A stretch of 64,000 nt of DNA from Hydrogenoanaerobacterium sp032017025 (GTDB lineage: Bacteria > Bacillota > Clostridia > Oscillospirales > Ruminococcaceae), in the NCBI RefSeq assembly GCF_032017025.1, contig NZ_DALZQO010000003.1, positions 62,001 through 126,000 on the forward strand, written 5' to 3'. A model generated the notes under the pieces. It saw only the letters and a list, made by a program, of their open reading frames with translations. It searched no databases and was not told the origin of the DNA. Shown piece by piece: positions 40,363 to 50,288 of the stretch (the first letter of the stretch is position 1; the number at the start of each line of letters is the position of its first letter). Made by a program: the position numbers and the translations under genes.

Positions 40363-43110
40363 ATGGCAGAAAGAAAGAGCGGTGGCACCGCTACCAAACG
40401 TAAAAATTCAGAGCGGGCAAAGCGTGCCGCAGAGACCAAAGCGCGGCAGGAGGCGCAAGCCCGTTACCAAAAGCAGCTTTGCGCGCTTGGCTTGTTTGCT
40501 GCAGGCATTTTTTTGTTTGCGGTGTGCATTGTTGAGGGCCAAAACTTTTGGACAACGCTGCACAACAGCCTGTTCGGGCTGTTTGGCTGGTGCGCATTTT
40601 TGCTGCCGGCTTCCCTCATCTACATTGCGGTGCTTGCCACAATGGATAAGGGCAATATCAAGCACAAGCTGTGGCAAACCGGGGTGCTCATTCTTTTGCT
40701 ATGCGGTATTACGCATGCGTTTGCGATGGGTGACTTTGAAAGCGCGGGCTTGTGGGACAGCATTGTGTACCTGTTTGAAAGTGGCATTGAGCTGCGTGGG
40801 GGCGGCCTTTTTGCCGGTGTTATAGGTGTACCGTTTACCGCGCTGTTTGGCGCAACAGGTGCAAAGGTCACCATGATTATTCTCATTTTTGTGTTCCTTA
40901 TGATCATCACCGGCACAACCCTGCACGAATTTATGAAGAGCGCCTACAAACCGGTGAAAAAGATTGAAGAAGCTTATATTGAGCGTGCGGAGGAACGCCG
41001 CACCGTTTCGGGCGCGCGATTTAACATTGATGTGCCTTTGGCGGAGGAAGAGCTGCCGCAGCACCCGGTGCAGTCTCCAAAAGCTACAATGGAGTATACC
41101 GACAGCATGAAGATGGAAAGAGACAAGCTGCTTGGTAAGGATGGAGAAAGCTTTACCGGCGACCCGCCCAAGGCAAAAGGTCTTTTCGGGTTTGGCAAAA
41201 AGCAGCCTGCCGCAGCACCGGCAGACAAAGCGGACAAGCTTGGAATTGACGATATTGTCAACAAAGCCATGGGGCTAGAGGCAAATGCCTTCAAGCCCGT
41301 TTACATATCAGACGCAGATGCGGAAAGCGGCATGATTTCGGAGCCGACCGCACAGCCAAAATCCGATGATGGTCGGTTCTGTTTTCAGGTTGGTGTAGAA
41401 GAAAAGATTGAAAATGAGTTTGGCAGCGATTCTTCTGATGAGACGATGCAGTACCGCGGAGCAGTGACTGAGATTCCTGTAGAGCAGGTGAATAGCCTAC
41501 CGCTTGAACCGATGGATGCGCACACAATGCTGCAGCGCGCCCTTGCTGAGGAGCTTCAGCCAGAGGAGGATACCCACATTGACGGGCGTTTCCAGGCAAA
41601 ATTTACCGAGGTAGAGGGCAAAGAGGATTTCAATGCTTATATCTTCCCACCGATCAATCTGCTGAAAGAGACGAAAAACGATTTGTCGGAGGATGTACCC
41701 GATGAGCTCAAAGCCAACGCACAGCGGCTGGTGGATACCCTGAACAGCTTTGGTGTGCAGACACGTATCATCGATATTTGCCGCGGCCCCGCTGTTACCC
41801 GCTACGAGCTGCAGCCCTCGGCAGGTGTTAAAATCAGCAAAATTACAGGACTTGCCGACGATATCGCACTAAACCTCGCGGCGGCGGGTGTTCGTATCGA
41901 GGCTCCCATCCCCAACAAGGCGGCGGTGGGCATTGAGGTGCCCAACAAAACCATCAGTATGGTGGGAATTCGAGAGCTGATCGATTCGGACGTGTTTATG
42001 GATGCACAGAGCAAGCTGACCGTTGCACTTGGTAAGGACATCAGCGGCAACATCACCACCGCCGATATTGGTAAGATGCCGCACGTGCTGATTGCGGGTG
42101 CGACGGGCTCGGGTAAATCGGTGTGTATCAACTCCATTATCATCAGCCTGCTGTATAAATCTACCCCTGATGAAATCCGCCTTTTGATGATTGACCCCAA
42201 GGTGGTGGAGCTGGGCGTTTACAACGGCATTCCGCACCTATTGGTGCCTGTTGTCACCGACCCGCGCAAGGCGGCAGGTGCGCTGAATTGGGCGGTTTCT
42301 GAAATGCTAAACCGCTACAAAATTTTTGCCGACAATAGTGTGCGCGACTTAAAAGGCTACAACAAGCTCGCAAAGCAGGAGGACAGCCCCCTGCAACCTA
42401 TGCCCGAGATCGTAATTATCATTGATGAGCTTGCCGACCTGATGATGGCAGCCCCGAACGAGGTGGAGGATGCGATTTGCCGTCTTGCACAGATGGCACG
42501 TGCCGCGGGGATGCATCTTGTCATTGCAACACAGCGCCCGTCGGTTGACGTTATCACCGGTGTTATTAAAGCCAATATTCCAAGCCGTATTGCGTTTGCG
42601 GTTTCATCGCAGATTGACAGCCGCACCATTTTAGACGGCGGCGGTGCGGAAAAACTGCTTGGGCGCGGCGATATGCTGTTTTTGCCGGTAGGTGTTTCAA
42701 AGCCCACGCGTGTGCAGGGGTGCTATGTCAGCGACAAAGAGGTTGAAAAGGTTGTTAAATTCGTCAAGGACAGCCAAAACACCGAATACGATGAGGAAAT
42801 TATGAACGAGATTGAACGGCAGGCGGTTACCGAAAAGGGTAAAGGCAGTGGAAGCGATGGCGGCGGTTTTGACGCGGAGGATGAGATGCTTGCCAAAGCG
42901 ATTGAGGTTGTCGTTGAAATCGGGCAGGCATCCACATCGCTTTTGCAACGCAAGCTCAAGCTTGGCTATGCCCGTGCGGCGCGTATCATTGATGATATGG
43001 AGGAGCGGGGCATTGTGGGCCCGTTTGAGGGCAGCAAGCCGCGCGCTGTGCTCATCACTCGTCAGCAATGGGTAGAAATGAGAATGAACAGTGAGGAACA
43101 GACAGTTTAA
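40363..43110 (+). CDS. spoIIIE: DNA translocase FtsK/SpoIIIE
   Basis: 915 residues. Four N-terminal membrane segments (about 35-190), a long variable linker (190-420), then the RecA-like motor with Walker A AGATGSGKSV near 579 and Walker B VIIIDELADLMM near 688. The C-terminal gamma winged helix (about 845-905) ends with GIVGPFEGSKPR. It pumps DNA through the division or sporulation septum. The ribosome site is AGAGGAT. Located directly after ylzJ as in related genomes. Confidence 0.95.
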   Translation: MAERKSGGTATKRKNSERAKRAAETKARQEAQARYQKQLCALGLFAAGIFLFAVCIVEGQNFWTTLHNSLFGLFGWCAFLLPASLIYIAVLATMDKGNIKHKLWQTGVLILLLCGITHAFAMGDFESAGLWDSIVYLFESGIELRGGGLFAGVIGVPFTALFGATGAKVTMIILIFVFLMIITGTTLHEFMKSAYKPVKKIEEAYIERAEERRTVSGARFNIDVPLAEEELPQHPVQSPKATMEYTDSMKMERDKLLGKDGESFTGDPPKAKGLFGFGKKQPAAAPADKADKLGIDDIVNKAMGLEANAFKPVYISDADAESGMISEPTAQPKSDDGRFCFQVGVEEKIENEFGSDSSDETMQYRGAVTEIPVEQVNSLPLEPMDAHTMLQRALAEELQPEEDTHIDGRFQAKFTEVEGKEDFNAYIFPPINLLKETKNDLSEDVPDELKANAQRLVDTLNSFGVQTRIIDICRGPAVTRYELQPSAGVKISKITGLADDIALNLAAAGVRIEAPIPNKAAVGIEVPNKTISMVGIRELIDSDVFMDAQSKLTVALGKDISGNITTADIGKMPHVLIAGATGSGKSVCINSIIISLLYKSTPDEIRLLMIDPKVVELGVYNGIPHLLVPVVTDPRKAAGALNWAVSEMLNRYKIFADNSVRDLKGYNKLAKQEDSPLQPMPEIVIIIDELADLMMAAPNEVEDAICRLAQMARAAGMHLVIATQRPSVDVITGVIKANIPSRIAFAVSSQIDSRTILDGGGAEKLLGRGDMLFLPVGVSKPTRVQGCYVSDKEVEKVVKFVKDSQNTEYDEEIMNEIERQAVTEKGKGSGSDGGGFDAEDEMLAKAIEVVVEIGQASTSLLQRKLKLGYARAARIIDDMEERGIVGPFEGSKPRAVLITRQQWVEMRMNSEEQTV

Positions 43111-43153
43111 AACGAAACAAACCGACACCATAAATTGAAAGGGGTTTTTCACG

Positions 43154-43561
43154 ATGGCATATGCATTTACAGATGATTTAAGAACAGGCAATGCAACGAT
43201 TGACCACCAGCATGAACAGCTGTTTTTGGCTATTAATAATTTGTTGGACGCCTGCTCGCAGGGCAAAGGACGTGCGGAGATGGACAAAACCGTGAAATTT
43301 TTGTACGACTACACCATAAAGCACTTCAGCGATGAAGAAAAACTGCAGCAGCATTCGCAATACCCCGATTACTTAAACCATAAAAAATACCACGAGAGCT
43401 TCACCGGCGTGGTCAGAGAGATTATGGACGAGCTGGAACAGAAAGGCCCGTCCTTGACACTGGTGTTCAAAGTGAACCAATCGGTTGGCGGTTGGCTGAT
43501 CAACCACATTAAAATAGAAGATGCAAAGGTTGCTGCGCATATCAGGCAGCACAACGGCTGA
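43154..43561 (+). CDS. Bacteriohemerythrin
   Basis: 135 residues, a four-helix oxygen-binding protein with a di-iron site. Ligands are visible: His in TIDHQHEQLF (about 18-22), His and Glu in HFSDEEKL (near 57), two His in HKKYHESF (near 75-80) and His/Asp in NHIKIEDAKV (near 116). In anaerobes these proteins bind and detoxify or sense oxygen. Ribosome site AAAGGGG. It follows spoIIIE by 43 bp. Confidence 0.92.
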   Translation: MAYAFTDDLRTGNATIDHQHEQLFLAINNLLDACSQGKGRAEMDKTVKFLYDYTIKHFSDEEKLQQHSQYPDYLNHKKYHESFTGVVREIMDELEQKGPSLTLVFKVNQSVGGWLINHIKIEDAKVAAHIRQHNG

Positions 43562-43613
43562 GCCGCAGCTTAACCCAAGCAGAGGGGCGGGGAACCCGCC
43601 AAAAGGAGATTTT

Positions 43614-45524
43614 ATGCCATTTTTACCACTGAATAAACAGGAGATGCAGGAACGCGGATGGGACGGTGTGGATTTTGTCTGTGTAACAGGCGATGCGTAC
43701 GTCGACCACCCAAGCTTCGGCATCGCCATTGTCTCACGTGTATTGGAGGCCGAGGGCTTTCGCGTGGGGATGATTGCACAGCCCGATTACCGCAGCGCCA
43801 AGGCGTTTGATGTATACGGCAAACCAAAGTACGGCTATTTTGTCACGGGCGGTAACATCGACAGCATGGTGGCGCATTACACCGCCGCAAAACGCAAGCG
43901 CAGTGATGACGCCTACACCCCCGGCGGCAAGGCGGGCAAACGCCCCGACCGTGCCACCATTGTTTACTGCAACAAAATTCGTGAGCTTTACCCCGATGTG
44001 CCGATTATGATTGGCGGCATTGAGGCAAGCCTGCGCCGCTTTGCGCACTACGATTACTGGGACGACGCGGTTCGCCCCTCTATTTTAGTAGATTCACAAG
44101 CGGATATTTTAAGCTTTGGCATGGGCGAAAAGCAGACAGCGGAGATTGCGCACCGCCTTGCTTCGGGCGAAGACGTACACAGTATTACTGATATACGCGG
44201 CACATGTTACATCGCAGCACACGGCACGCCGGTAGAGAATGCAGTATCCATCGCCTCATTCGCTAAGGTGAGCGCCGAGAAAACCGCCTACGCCAAGGCG
44301 ACGAAACAGCAAATTGATGAGCAAGATTATGTGTACGGCAGACCCATTGTGCAAAAGCATGGCGATGTGGTTGTGGTGCAAAACCCGCCCATGACCGCGC
44401 TGAGCCAAGAGGAGCTGGACCGGGTATTTTCGTTGCCGTTTATGCGCTATTACCACCCCAGTTACGAGGCGCAGGGCGGGGTTGCGGCCATTGAAGAAGT
44501 CGAATTTTCGATTATGCACAACCGCGGCTGCTTTGGGCACTGCAACTTCTGTTCCATCGCGTATCATCAGGGTAGGCATGTCACCTGTCGCAGCACGCAG
44601 TCGGTCATCGAAGAGGCAAAGGCATTCACTAAAAACCCACGCTTTAAGGGGTATATTCACGATGTAGGCGGCCCTACCGCGAACTTCCGCCTGCCAAGCT
44701 GCAAAAAACAGGAAAAACTGGGGCTGTGTAAAGATAAAAAGTGCCTTGCACCCGCCGCATGCCCTGCTTTGCAGGTTGACCACAAGGAGTACCTCGAGAT
44801 GCTGCGCGAGCTGCGTGATATTCCAAAGGTAAAGCAGGTGTTTATCCGTTCAGGTATTCGTTACGACTACCTAATGCAGGATCAAAACGATGCTTTCCTC
44901 AGAGAACTGATTACCCACCATGTAAGCGGACAGCTCAAAGTTGCGCCCGAGCACTGTTCCGCACAGGTGCTCGATCGTATGGGTAAACCGCATATTGAGG
45001 CTTACAACCGCTTTCAAGAGAAGTTTTATCAGATTACAGGGCGCATCGGCAAAGAACAGTACTTGGTGCCATACCTGATGTCATCACACCCGGGATCTAC
45101 GCTTAAAGATGCGATTCAGCTTGCGGTGTTCCTGAAAAAGAACAACATCCGCCCCGAGCAGGTGCAGGATTTTTACCCCACGCCCGCAACAGTTTCGACC
45201 TGTATGTTCTATACGGGGATAGACCCCTATACCATGAAACCGGTTTATGTGCCGAAAACAGCGGAGGAAAAGGCGATGCAGCGCGCACTGCTGCAATACT
45301 TCCGCCCTGAAAACCGCCGCCTGGTAAAAATGGCACTGCTGAAGGCGGGGCGCTCTGATCTCATCGGCAACGGCAAAGAGTGCTTGATTGCACCCGATAA
45401 AGATTTTGTAGAAAAACAGAAACATATTACTATGCGTAAAGAAGAGGAACGGCGCGGCAAGCCTAAGAGCACCAGCCGTTACGCAAAGGGCAAACCAAAG
45501 CAGCGCCCAAAGGCAAAGCCATAG
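43614..45524 (+). CDS. YgiQ-family radical SAM protein
   Basis: 636 residues from ATG at 43614 (AAAAGGAG seven bases upstream). The radical SAM cluster motif is NRGCFGHCNFCS (near 333-344). The N-terminal B12-binding-like region, EASLRRFAHYDYWDD near 140 and the long C-terminal part with Lys/Arg-rich tail match the YgiQ (UPF0313) family, whose reaction is not known. It forms a tight run with the hemerythrin gene and the ComEC-like gene. Confidence 0.92.
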   Translation: MPFLPLNKQEMQERGWDGVDFVCVTGDAYVDHPSFGIAIVSRVLEAEGFRVGMIAQPDYRSAKAFDVYGKPKYGYFVTGGNIDSMVAHYTAAKRKRSDDAYTPGGKAGKRPDRATIVYCNKIRELYPDVPIMIGGIEASLRRFAHYDYWDDAVRPSILVDSQADILSFGMGEKQTAEIAHRLASGEDVHSITDIRGTCYIAAHGTPVENAVSIASFAKVSAEKTAYAKATKQQIDEQDYVYGRPIVQKHGDVVVVQNPPMTALSQEELDRVFSLPFMRYYHPSYEAQGGVAAIEEVEFSIMHNRGCFGHCNFCSIAYHQGRHVTCRSTQSVIEEAKAFTKNPRFKGYIHDVGGPTANFRLPSCKKQEKLGLCKDKKCLAPAACPALQVDHKEYLEMLRELRDIPKVKQVFIRSGIRYDYLMQDQNDAFLRELITHHVSGQLKVAPEHCSAQVLDRMGKPHIEAYNRFQEKFYQITGRIGKEQYLVPYLMSSHPGSTLKDAIQLAVFLKKNNIRPEQVQDFYPTPATVSTCMFYTGIDPYTMKPVYVPKTAEEKAMQRALLQYFRPENRRLVKMALLKAGRSDLIGNGKECLIAPDKDFVEKQKHITMRKEEERRGKPKSTSRYAKGKPKQRPKAKP

Positions 45525-45549
45525 GCGCCGCAGACGAAAGGATTAAGCA

Positions 45550-46491
45550 ATGTCGAGATACAGAAGACCACAGCGCCTGAATTGGGGCTTTGCGGTGGTG
45601 GTGTCGGTGCTGCTTGCAGCGGCAATCCTCATCACCCTCGCAGACAGCATGGATTTTAAATTTATTCCCACATGGGACGAAATTTTTGCCGAAACCGAGC
45701 TTGCCGACCCTGTTTTTACCTCGGCAGATGCTTCGGTACATATCATTGATATAGGGCAGGGTGACAGTATACTCATTAAAACACCCGAGCACAATATACT
45801 CATCGACGCGGGAGAGCGCGACAAGGGTGCCGAGGTGGTGAGCTACCTGCAAAGTCAGGATGTAATGGCGCTGGATTATATCATTGCCACTCACCCGCAT
45901 GCCGACCATATCGGCGGTATGAGCTATGTGATTGAGCAGATGGATGTGGGAAGCATCATCGCACCCAAGGTGCCCGACAGCATTACCCCCACAAGCAAAG
46001 CGTATAAAAACATGCTCACAGCGATACAGCAAAAAGGCTTGAAGATTAAGCTGCCCAAAGCGGGGGATGTATACAACCTTGAGGATGGCTCACAGTTTAC
46101 CATACTTGGCCCTGTTGAACCGAGCACCGAAATGAACAACAACTCGGTGGTGCTGAAATTTGAGTACGGAGATATCTCATTTGTGCTCACCGGAGACTGT
46201 GAAAAAGATATGGAGAATGAAATTTTAGAAACAGGCGCAGATGTTTCCGCCGATGTGCTCAAGCTTGGGCACCACGGCAGCAACACCAGCACCGGTAAAG
46301 CATGGCTTACCACGGTGAGCCCCTCTTACGCAGCAATTTCTTGCGGTAAGGATAATTCCTACGGACACCCGCATAAAGAGGTTGTAAGCCGCCTGAAGGA
46401 GGCCGGGGTGACCTATTACCGCACCGACCTTGCTGGAACCATTATTTTTGAAACAGACGGAACAGCAATTCAGGTAAAGACTGAAAAATAA
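45550..46491 (+). CDS. ComEC/Rec2-like metallo-beta-lactamase-fold hydrolase
   Basis: 313 residues. One N-terminal membrane segment (about 14-34) leads to an extracellular metallo-beta-lactamase domain with IDIGQGDSILI (near 76), the metal site HPHADHIGG (near 117) and LTGDCEKDM near 216 and LGHHGSNTST near 239. Stand-alone homologues of the ComEC C-terminal domain are probably nucleases. The DUF3006 gene follows after 12 bp, a common pairing. Ribosome site AAAGGA. Confidence 0.88.
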   Translation: MSRYRRPQRLNWGFAVVVSVLLAAAILITLADSMDFKFIPTWDEIFAETELADPVFTSADASVHIIDIGQGDSILIKTPEHNILIDAGERDKGAEVVSYLQSQDVMALDYIIATHPHADHIGGMSYVIEQMDVGSIIAPKVPDSITPTSKAYKNMLTAIQQKGLKIKLPKAGDVYNLEDGSQFTILGPVEPSTEMNNNSVVLKFEYGDISFVLTGDCEKDMENEILETGADVSADVLKLGHHGSNTSTGKAWLTTVSPSYAAISCGKDNSYGHPHKEVVSRLKEAGVTYYRTDLAGTIIFETDGTAIQVKTEK

Positions 46492-46503
46492 GGGGAAGTT
46501 TTT

Positions 46504-46725
46504 ATGATACATCTTTCGATTGACCGCTTTGAGGGTGACTACGCGGTATGCGAAAACAGCGGCGGCGAAATGAGCGATATTCTCATCAGCCTGCTGCCCC
46601 AGGGTGTAAAAGAAGGCGACATCATCGTATTGCACAGCGACGGGCACTTTGAACTCGATACCGAAGAAACCGAGCGCCGCCGCAAAGAAATGATAGAGCT
46701 GCAGAACAAGCTGTTTGAAGAATAA
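46504..46725 (+). CDS. DUF3006 domain protein
   Basis: 73 residues: IDRFEGDYAVCE, then LPQGVKEGDIIVL and an acidic helical tail with RRRKEMIELQNKLFE. This is the DUF3006 pattern, a small protein of unknown function. It is usually found next to the kind of ComEC-like hydrolase that precedes it here. Ribosome site AAGGGGAA. Confidence 0.87.
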   Translation: MIHLSIDRFEGDYAVCENSGGEMSDILISLLPQGVKEGDIIVLHSDGHFELDTEETERRRKEMIELQNKLFEE

Positions 46726-46767
46726 AAAAGAGCCGTAAATGGTCGAGCTCCATAAGGAAGATATGAC

Positions 46768-46808
46768 AAGAGCCACGGGGACATTGTTTGTCCCCGTGGC
46801 TCTTTGTT
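46768..46808 (+). terminator. Terminator after the DUF3006 gene
   Basis: AAGAGCCACGGGGACA and TGTCCCCGTGGCTCTT form a 16-bp perfect stem, followed by TGTT. Confidence 0.85.
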
Positions 46809-47002
46809 CGCATTATGCCTCATAATAGTAATTCGTAATATGTTAAATTGGAATCCACAGTTTTGTTATAAAAAATCATATAGATTTTAAATAATACAAC
46901 AAATCCTGTCTTATATAAATAATGGGACTTTCAGCTTGTTCCGGCAAGAGGCATGTCATAAATAACACTAGAAAAAGTTTGAACAGCTTGCCTGACTTCC
47001 AG

Positions 47003-47989
47003 TTATGCCCATAATCTGTGGCTGCTTTTTATCTTTTCATTGGCATAAATGGCGGCTCCTAACATTCCCGCTGAATCTCCTAAATCTGCAGTAACAATAG
47101 AGCATGCCGTTTGTGATATTTTTAAAGCATGCGTACTTACTATGTTTCTGGCCGTTGCTAAAAGCCTTTCGCCGGCGGCTGACATGCCTCCCCCAATTAT
47201 TATTGTTTCGGGGTTATATAAATTAATAATGTTTACTAAGCCATACCCTAAAATTTCTCCTGTTTCATGCATGGTGCTGACAGCGGTAGAGTCACCTTCA
47301 TCATAAGCTTCTGAAATCATTTTGGCTGTTATCTTATTATAATCATTGTGTACCCATTGAGTAATAATACTTTTGCTACCAGCTTGCAACTTATCTGTTA
47401 AGGTTCGCAACATCCCCAACGCAGAAACATATCTACCCAAGCAGCCAGAGCTCCCGCATCGGCAGGGGCGTCCGGTACGGTACATGTTCATATGGCCAAT
47501 CTCCCCTGCACTTCCTGTTGTACCATAAAGCACATAGCCGTCCATAACGATACCGGCTCCCAAGCCTGTTCCTAATGTCAAAAGAACAACATTCTTTTTC
47601 CCTTTTCCGGCGCCAAAGTACCACTCACCATATAGATTTACCCTTACATCGTTATCTATAAATGATGAAATTTTCAAACGTTCCTGAAACCACTCGACAA
47701 CGGGGACATCGCTCCAAGAAGGGAAGTTAGGAGAGAACTTTGAAATACCGCGCTCTAGATCCAATAAACCGGGAACGCCAATTCCAACACATCGAATATG
47801 ACTATTCTCGATATGCTCTTTACCTAATAAATCGGTGATGCTTTTTAACATTCGCTGCAGTACTTCTTCTGATCCTAAATGCGCTTCCGTAGGGATTCTG
47901 CTTTCCGCAATTTTGTCATAGTTGGTTGTAAAGATGGCGGTCTTTATATTGGTGCCGCCCAAATCTAGGCCTACACAGTATTCTGCCAT
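47003..47989 (-). CDS. ROK-family glucokinase
   Basis: 328 residues. The phosphate motif LDLGGTNIKTA is at 9-19, the catalytic Asp in DNDVRVN near 117, GEIGHMN near 168 and the zinc site CRCGSSGCLG near 182. The usual product is glucose-6-phosphate. This ROK protein differs from the NanK-like one in length and zinc loop. The gene has visibly more A and T in third positions than its neighbours, so it may be a later arrival. The ribosome site is GGAGGG. It stands alone. Confidence 0.85.
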   Translation of the reverse strand: MAEYCVGLDLGGTNIKTAIFTTNYDKIAESRIPTEAHLGSEEVLQRMLKSITDLLGKEHIENSHIRCVGIGVPGLLDLERGISKFSPNFPSWSDVPVVEWFQERLKISSFIDNDVRVNLYGEWYFGAGKGKKNVVLLTLGTGLGAGIVMDGYVLYGTTGSAGEIGHMNMYRTGRPCRCGSSGCLGRYVSALGMLRTLTDKLQAGSKSIITQWVHNDYNKITAKMISEAYDEGDSTAVSTMHETGEILGYGLVNIINLYNPETIIIGGGMSAAGERLLATARNIVSTHALKISQTACSIVTADLGDSAGMLGAAIYANEKIKSSHRLWA

Positions 47990-48157
47990 AATAGCCCTCC
48001 GTAATAATCCAAATGAACCCGTTTATGTGAACATTTTAGCACAATAAAACATCATCGTAAAGCGGATTTTATGCCCTTTGGCAGACCTGCATATTGTTTG
48101 CCTTGGCACAAACAAAGCTGGTCTGGGCACGCCTCAAGCCCCTATGATACAAAGAAA

Positions 48158-48186
48158 GGGCGAATAGCCAAAGCTACTCGCCCAAA
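48158..48186 (-). terminator. Terminator of the HD hydrolase gene
   Basis: GGGCGAATAGC and GCTACTCGCCC around CAAA with one mismatch; on the minus strand TTTCTTTG follows. Confidence 0.72.
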
Positions 48187-48227
48187 CTTTCCCATTGCGC
48201 CCCATCTAAGCTGCGGCTCTTTTTTGT

Positions 48228-48893
48228 TTACATTACGTCCAAACCGTTGATAATAAGCTTGAATTTGAGGTTGAGATAATCTGCGGCGCGGCGGCAGAGC
48301 AGCATGCGACCAAGAAAAATCTCGAAATAGTTCATCACAGGGCATATTTTGGGGTCGATGGTGAGGTCGAGAGTGACCGCTGTTTTATCGTCCGCAAGGG
48401 TCATCTCCGAACGCTCAACCGCATAGTTGACACGATCGTGGATATCAAAGCTGGCGATATCGCGGTTTCGCACACGGCTGCGGCGAACATCGCATTTATC
48501 GGCGAGAATCAGCGCGGCAGCGACGGCGTTTACCGGCACTGCGGTGCTTTCATCATGGTTGCCGATGGCGGTGATCACTGTGGATATTTCATCGGCCGGC
48601 ATACCCATCTGGTCAAGGATGCGAAATGCCATAATCGCGCCGCTCTGTGCGTGATCCTCACGGTTGATAACGTTGCCGATGTCGTGCATATAGGCAGCAA
48701 TTTGCGCCAGTTCACAAATGCGCTTCTCATAGCCCAAAGTGTTTAAAATTTCATAAGCCTGCTGCGCACATTTACCCACGTGGGCGAACGAGTGCTCGGT
48801 AAAGCCCATTGCAATTAGGGTTTCGTCGGCTCGTTTGATATAGATGCGAATGGCTTCATTCGCTTTAACATCCTCAAAAGTTACTCGTGACAT
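48228..48893 (-). CDS. HD-domain phosphohydrolase
   Basis: 221 residues. The metal site is visible as SFAHVGKCAQQA (near 35-40), then AAYMHDIGNV (HD at about 69-70), HAQSGA near 82 and GNHDES near 112. This is the HD/PDEase fold that often acts on nucleotides. The last 60 residues are a beta-rich extension. Specific substrate unknown. Ribosome site CGGAGGCG. Confidence 0.85.
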   Translation of the reverse strand: MSRVTFEDVKANEAIRIYIKRADETLIAMGFTEHSFAHVGKCAQQAYEILNTLGYEKRICELAQIAAYMHDIGNVINREDHAQSGAIMAFRILDQMGMPADEISTVITAIGNHDESTAVPVNAVAAALILADKCDVRRSRVRNRDIASFDIHDRVNYAVERSEMTLADDKTAVTLDLTIDPKICPVMNYFEIFLGRMLLCRRAADYLNLKFKLIINGLDVM

Positions 48894-49170
48894 AGGGGCG
48901 CCTCCGTTTCAATTGTCGATTGAGTTTATTATACAGGATTTTGCACCGTAATATCAGATGCTAATTGTAAAACTTTTGTAAGATTGTGCAATTGCTGCCT
49001 GCCTGTTGCACGTTTATGGATTTATGTTGTAAAATTGAAATATCGGTTGACTTTGCGGGTGGGAAAAGAATATACTAAAATCACAAGGATAAAGCAAAAT
49101 ACAGGCATTATATAATATGGATAATTTTGAACACATTTGTGCAAATTTAAACAATATGGGGGATGTCATT

Positions 49171-50178
49171 ATGGCGATTTTAGTAACAGGCGGCGCAGGT
49201 TTTATTGGCAGCCACACCGTTGTGGAGCTGCTTGAGCAGGGCAGAGAGGTCGTAATTGCCGACAACTTTGTTAACTCTAAGCCCGAGGCGCTCAACAGAA
49301 TTCGCAAAATTACCGGCAAAGACTTCAAATTTTATGAGGTTGATATGCTGGACAGAGAGGGACTCTCTAAAATATTTGATGAAAACAAGATTGAAGCGGT
49401 TATTCATTTTGCGGCGCTCAAGGCCGTGGGTGAAAGCGTTTCGCAGCCGCTGCGTTATTACTACAACAACCTGACCGGCACTTTGGTGCTGTGCGAGGTA
49501 ATGGCGGCGCATGGCTGCAAAAAAATCGTATTTTCCTCCTCGGCAACGGTTTACGGTATGCACAATCAGGTGCCGTTTGTTGAGACGATGCCTACCTCCG
49601 CAACCAACCCCTACGGCTACACCAAGGTGATGAACGAACAGATGCTCACCGACCTATATACCGCCGACAATGAGTGGAGCGTGGTACTGCTGCGCTACTT
49701 CAACCCCATCGGTGCACACAAAAGCGGGCTGATCGGCGAAGACCCCAACGGTATCCCCAACAACCTGCTGCCTTACATCGCACAGGTTGCTGCGGGCAAG
49801 CTGAAGGCACTGAGCGTTTACGGCAACGACTACGACACTCCCGACGGCACTGGCGTTCGCGATTATATCCATGTAGTAGACCTTGCAAAAGGGCACCTCA
49901 AGGCACTCAATAAGCTGGACAGCGAAAACGGCGTAAACATCTACAACTTAGGAACCGGCAAGGGCTACAGCGTGTTGGATGTTGTGGAAGCGTTCAAAAA
50001 AGCAAGCGGTATGGATGTACCCTACAACATTGTTCCCCGTCGCCCCGGCGATATTGCAAGCTGTTATGCAGATAGCAGCAAAGCGGAGCGCGAGCTTGGC
50101 TGGGAGGCGGAGTTCGATCTTGACCGTATGTGTGTGGATTCGTGGAACTTTACCAAAAACAACCCCAATGGGCTGTAA
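49171..50178 (+). CDS. galE: UDP-glucose 4-epimerase
   Basis: Interconverts UDP-glucose and UDP-galactose. 335 residues from ATG at 49171 (GGGGGATG eight bases upstream). NAD motif TGGAGFIGSH at 5-14, catalytic Ser in SSSATVYG near 124-131 and YGYTK near 148-152. The conserved NPIGAH and GTGVRDYIHVVD segments also fit. Single-gene unit with a terminator. Confidence 0.95.
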   Translation: MAILVTGGAGFIGSHTVVELLEQGREVVIADNFVNSKPEALNRIRKITGKDFKFYEVDMLDREGLSKIFDENKIEAVIHFAALKAVGESVSQPLRYYYNNLTGTLVLCEVMAAHGCKKIVFSSSATVYGMHNQVPFVETMPTSATNPYGYTKVMNEQMLTDLYTADNEWSVVLLRYFNPIGAHKSGLIGEDPNGIPNNLLPYIAQVAAGKLKALSVYGNDYDTPDGTGVRDYIHVVDLAKGHLKALNKLDSENGVNIYNLGTGKGYSVLDVVEAFKKASGMDVPYNIVPRRPGDIASCYADSSKAERELGWEAEFDLDRMCVDSWNFTKNNPNGL

Positions 50179-50210
50179 CAATTAGCTTTCTTCATTTTTT
50201 CATTTTCATA

Positions 50211-50256
50211 AAACAGGGATCGTGTGGCGGACAACACACGGTCCCTGTTTTATTTT
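50211..50256 (+). terminator. Terminator of galE
   Basis: AAACAGGGATCGTGTG and CACACGGTCCCTGTTT with an 8-nt loop, followed by TATTTTG. Confidence 0.85.
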
Positions 50257-50288
50257 GTCGCCGATTATGCGTGTATGGGCACTACGAC

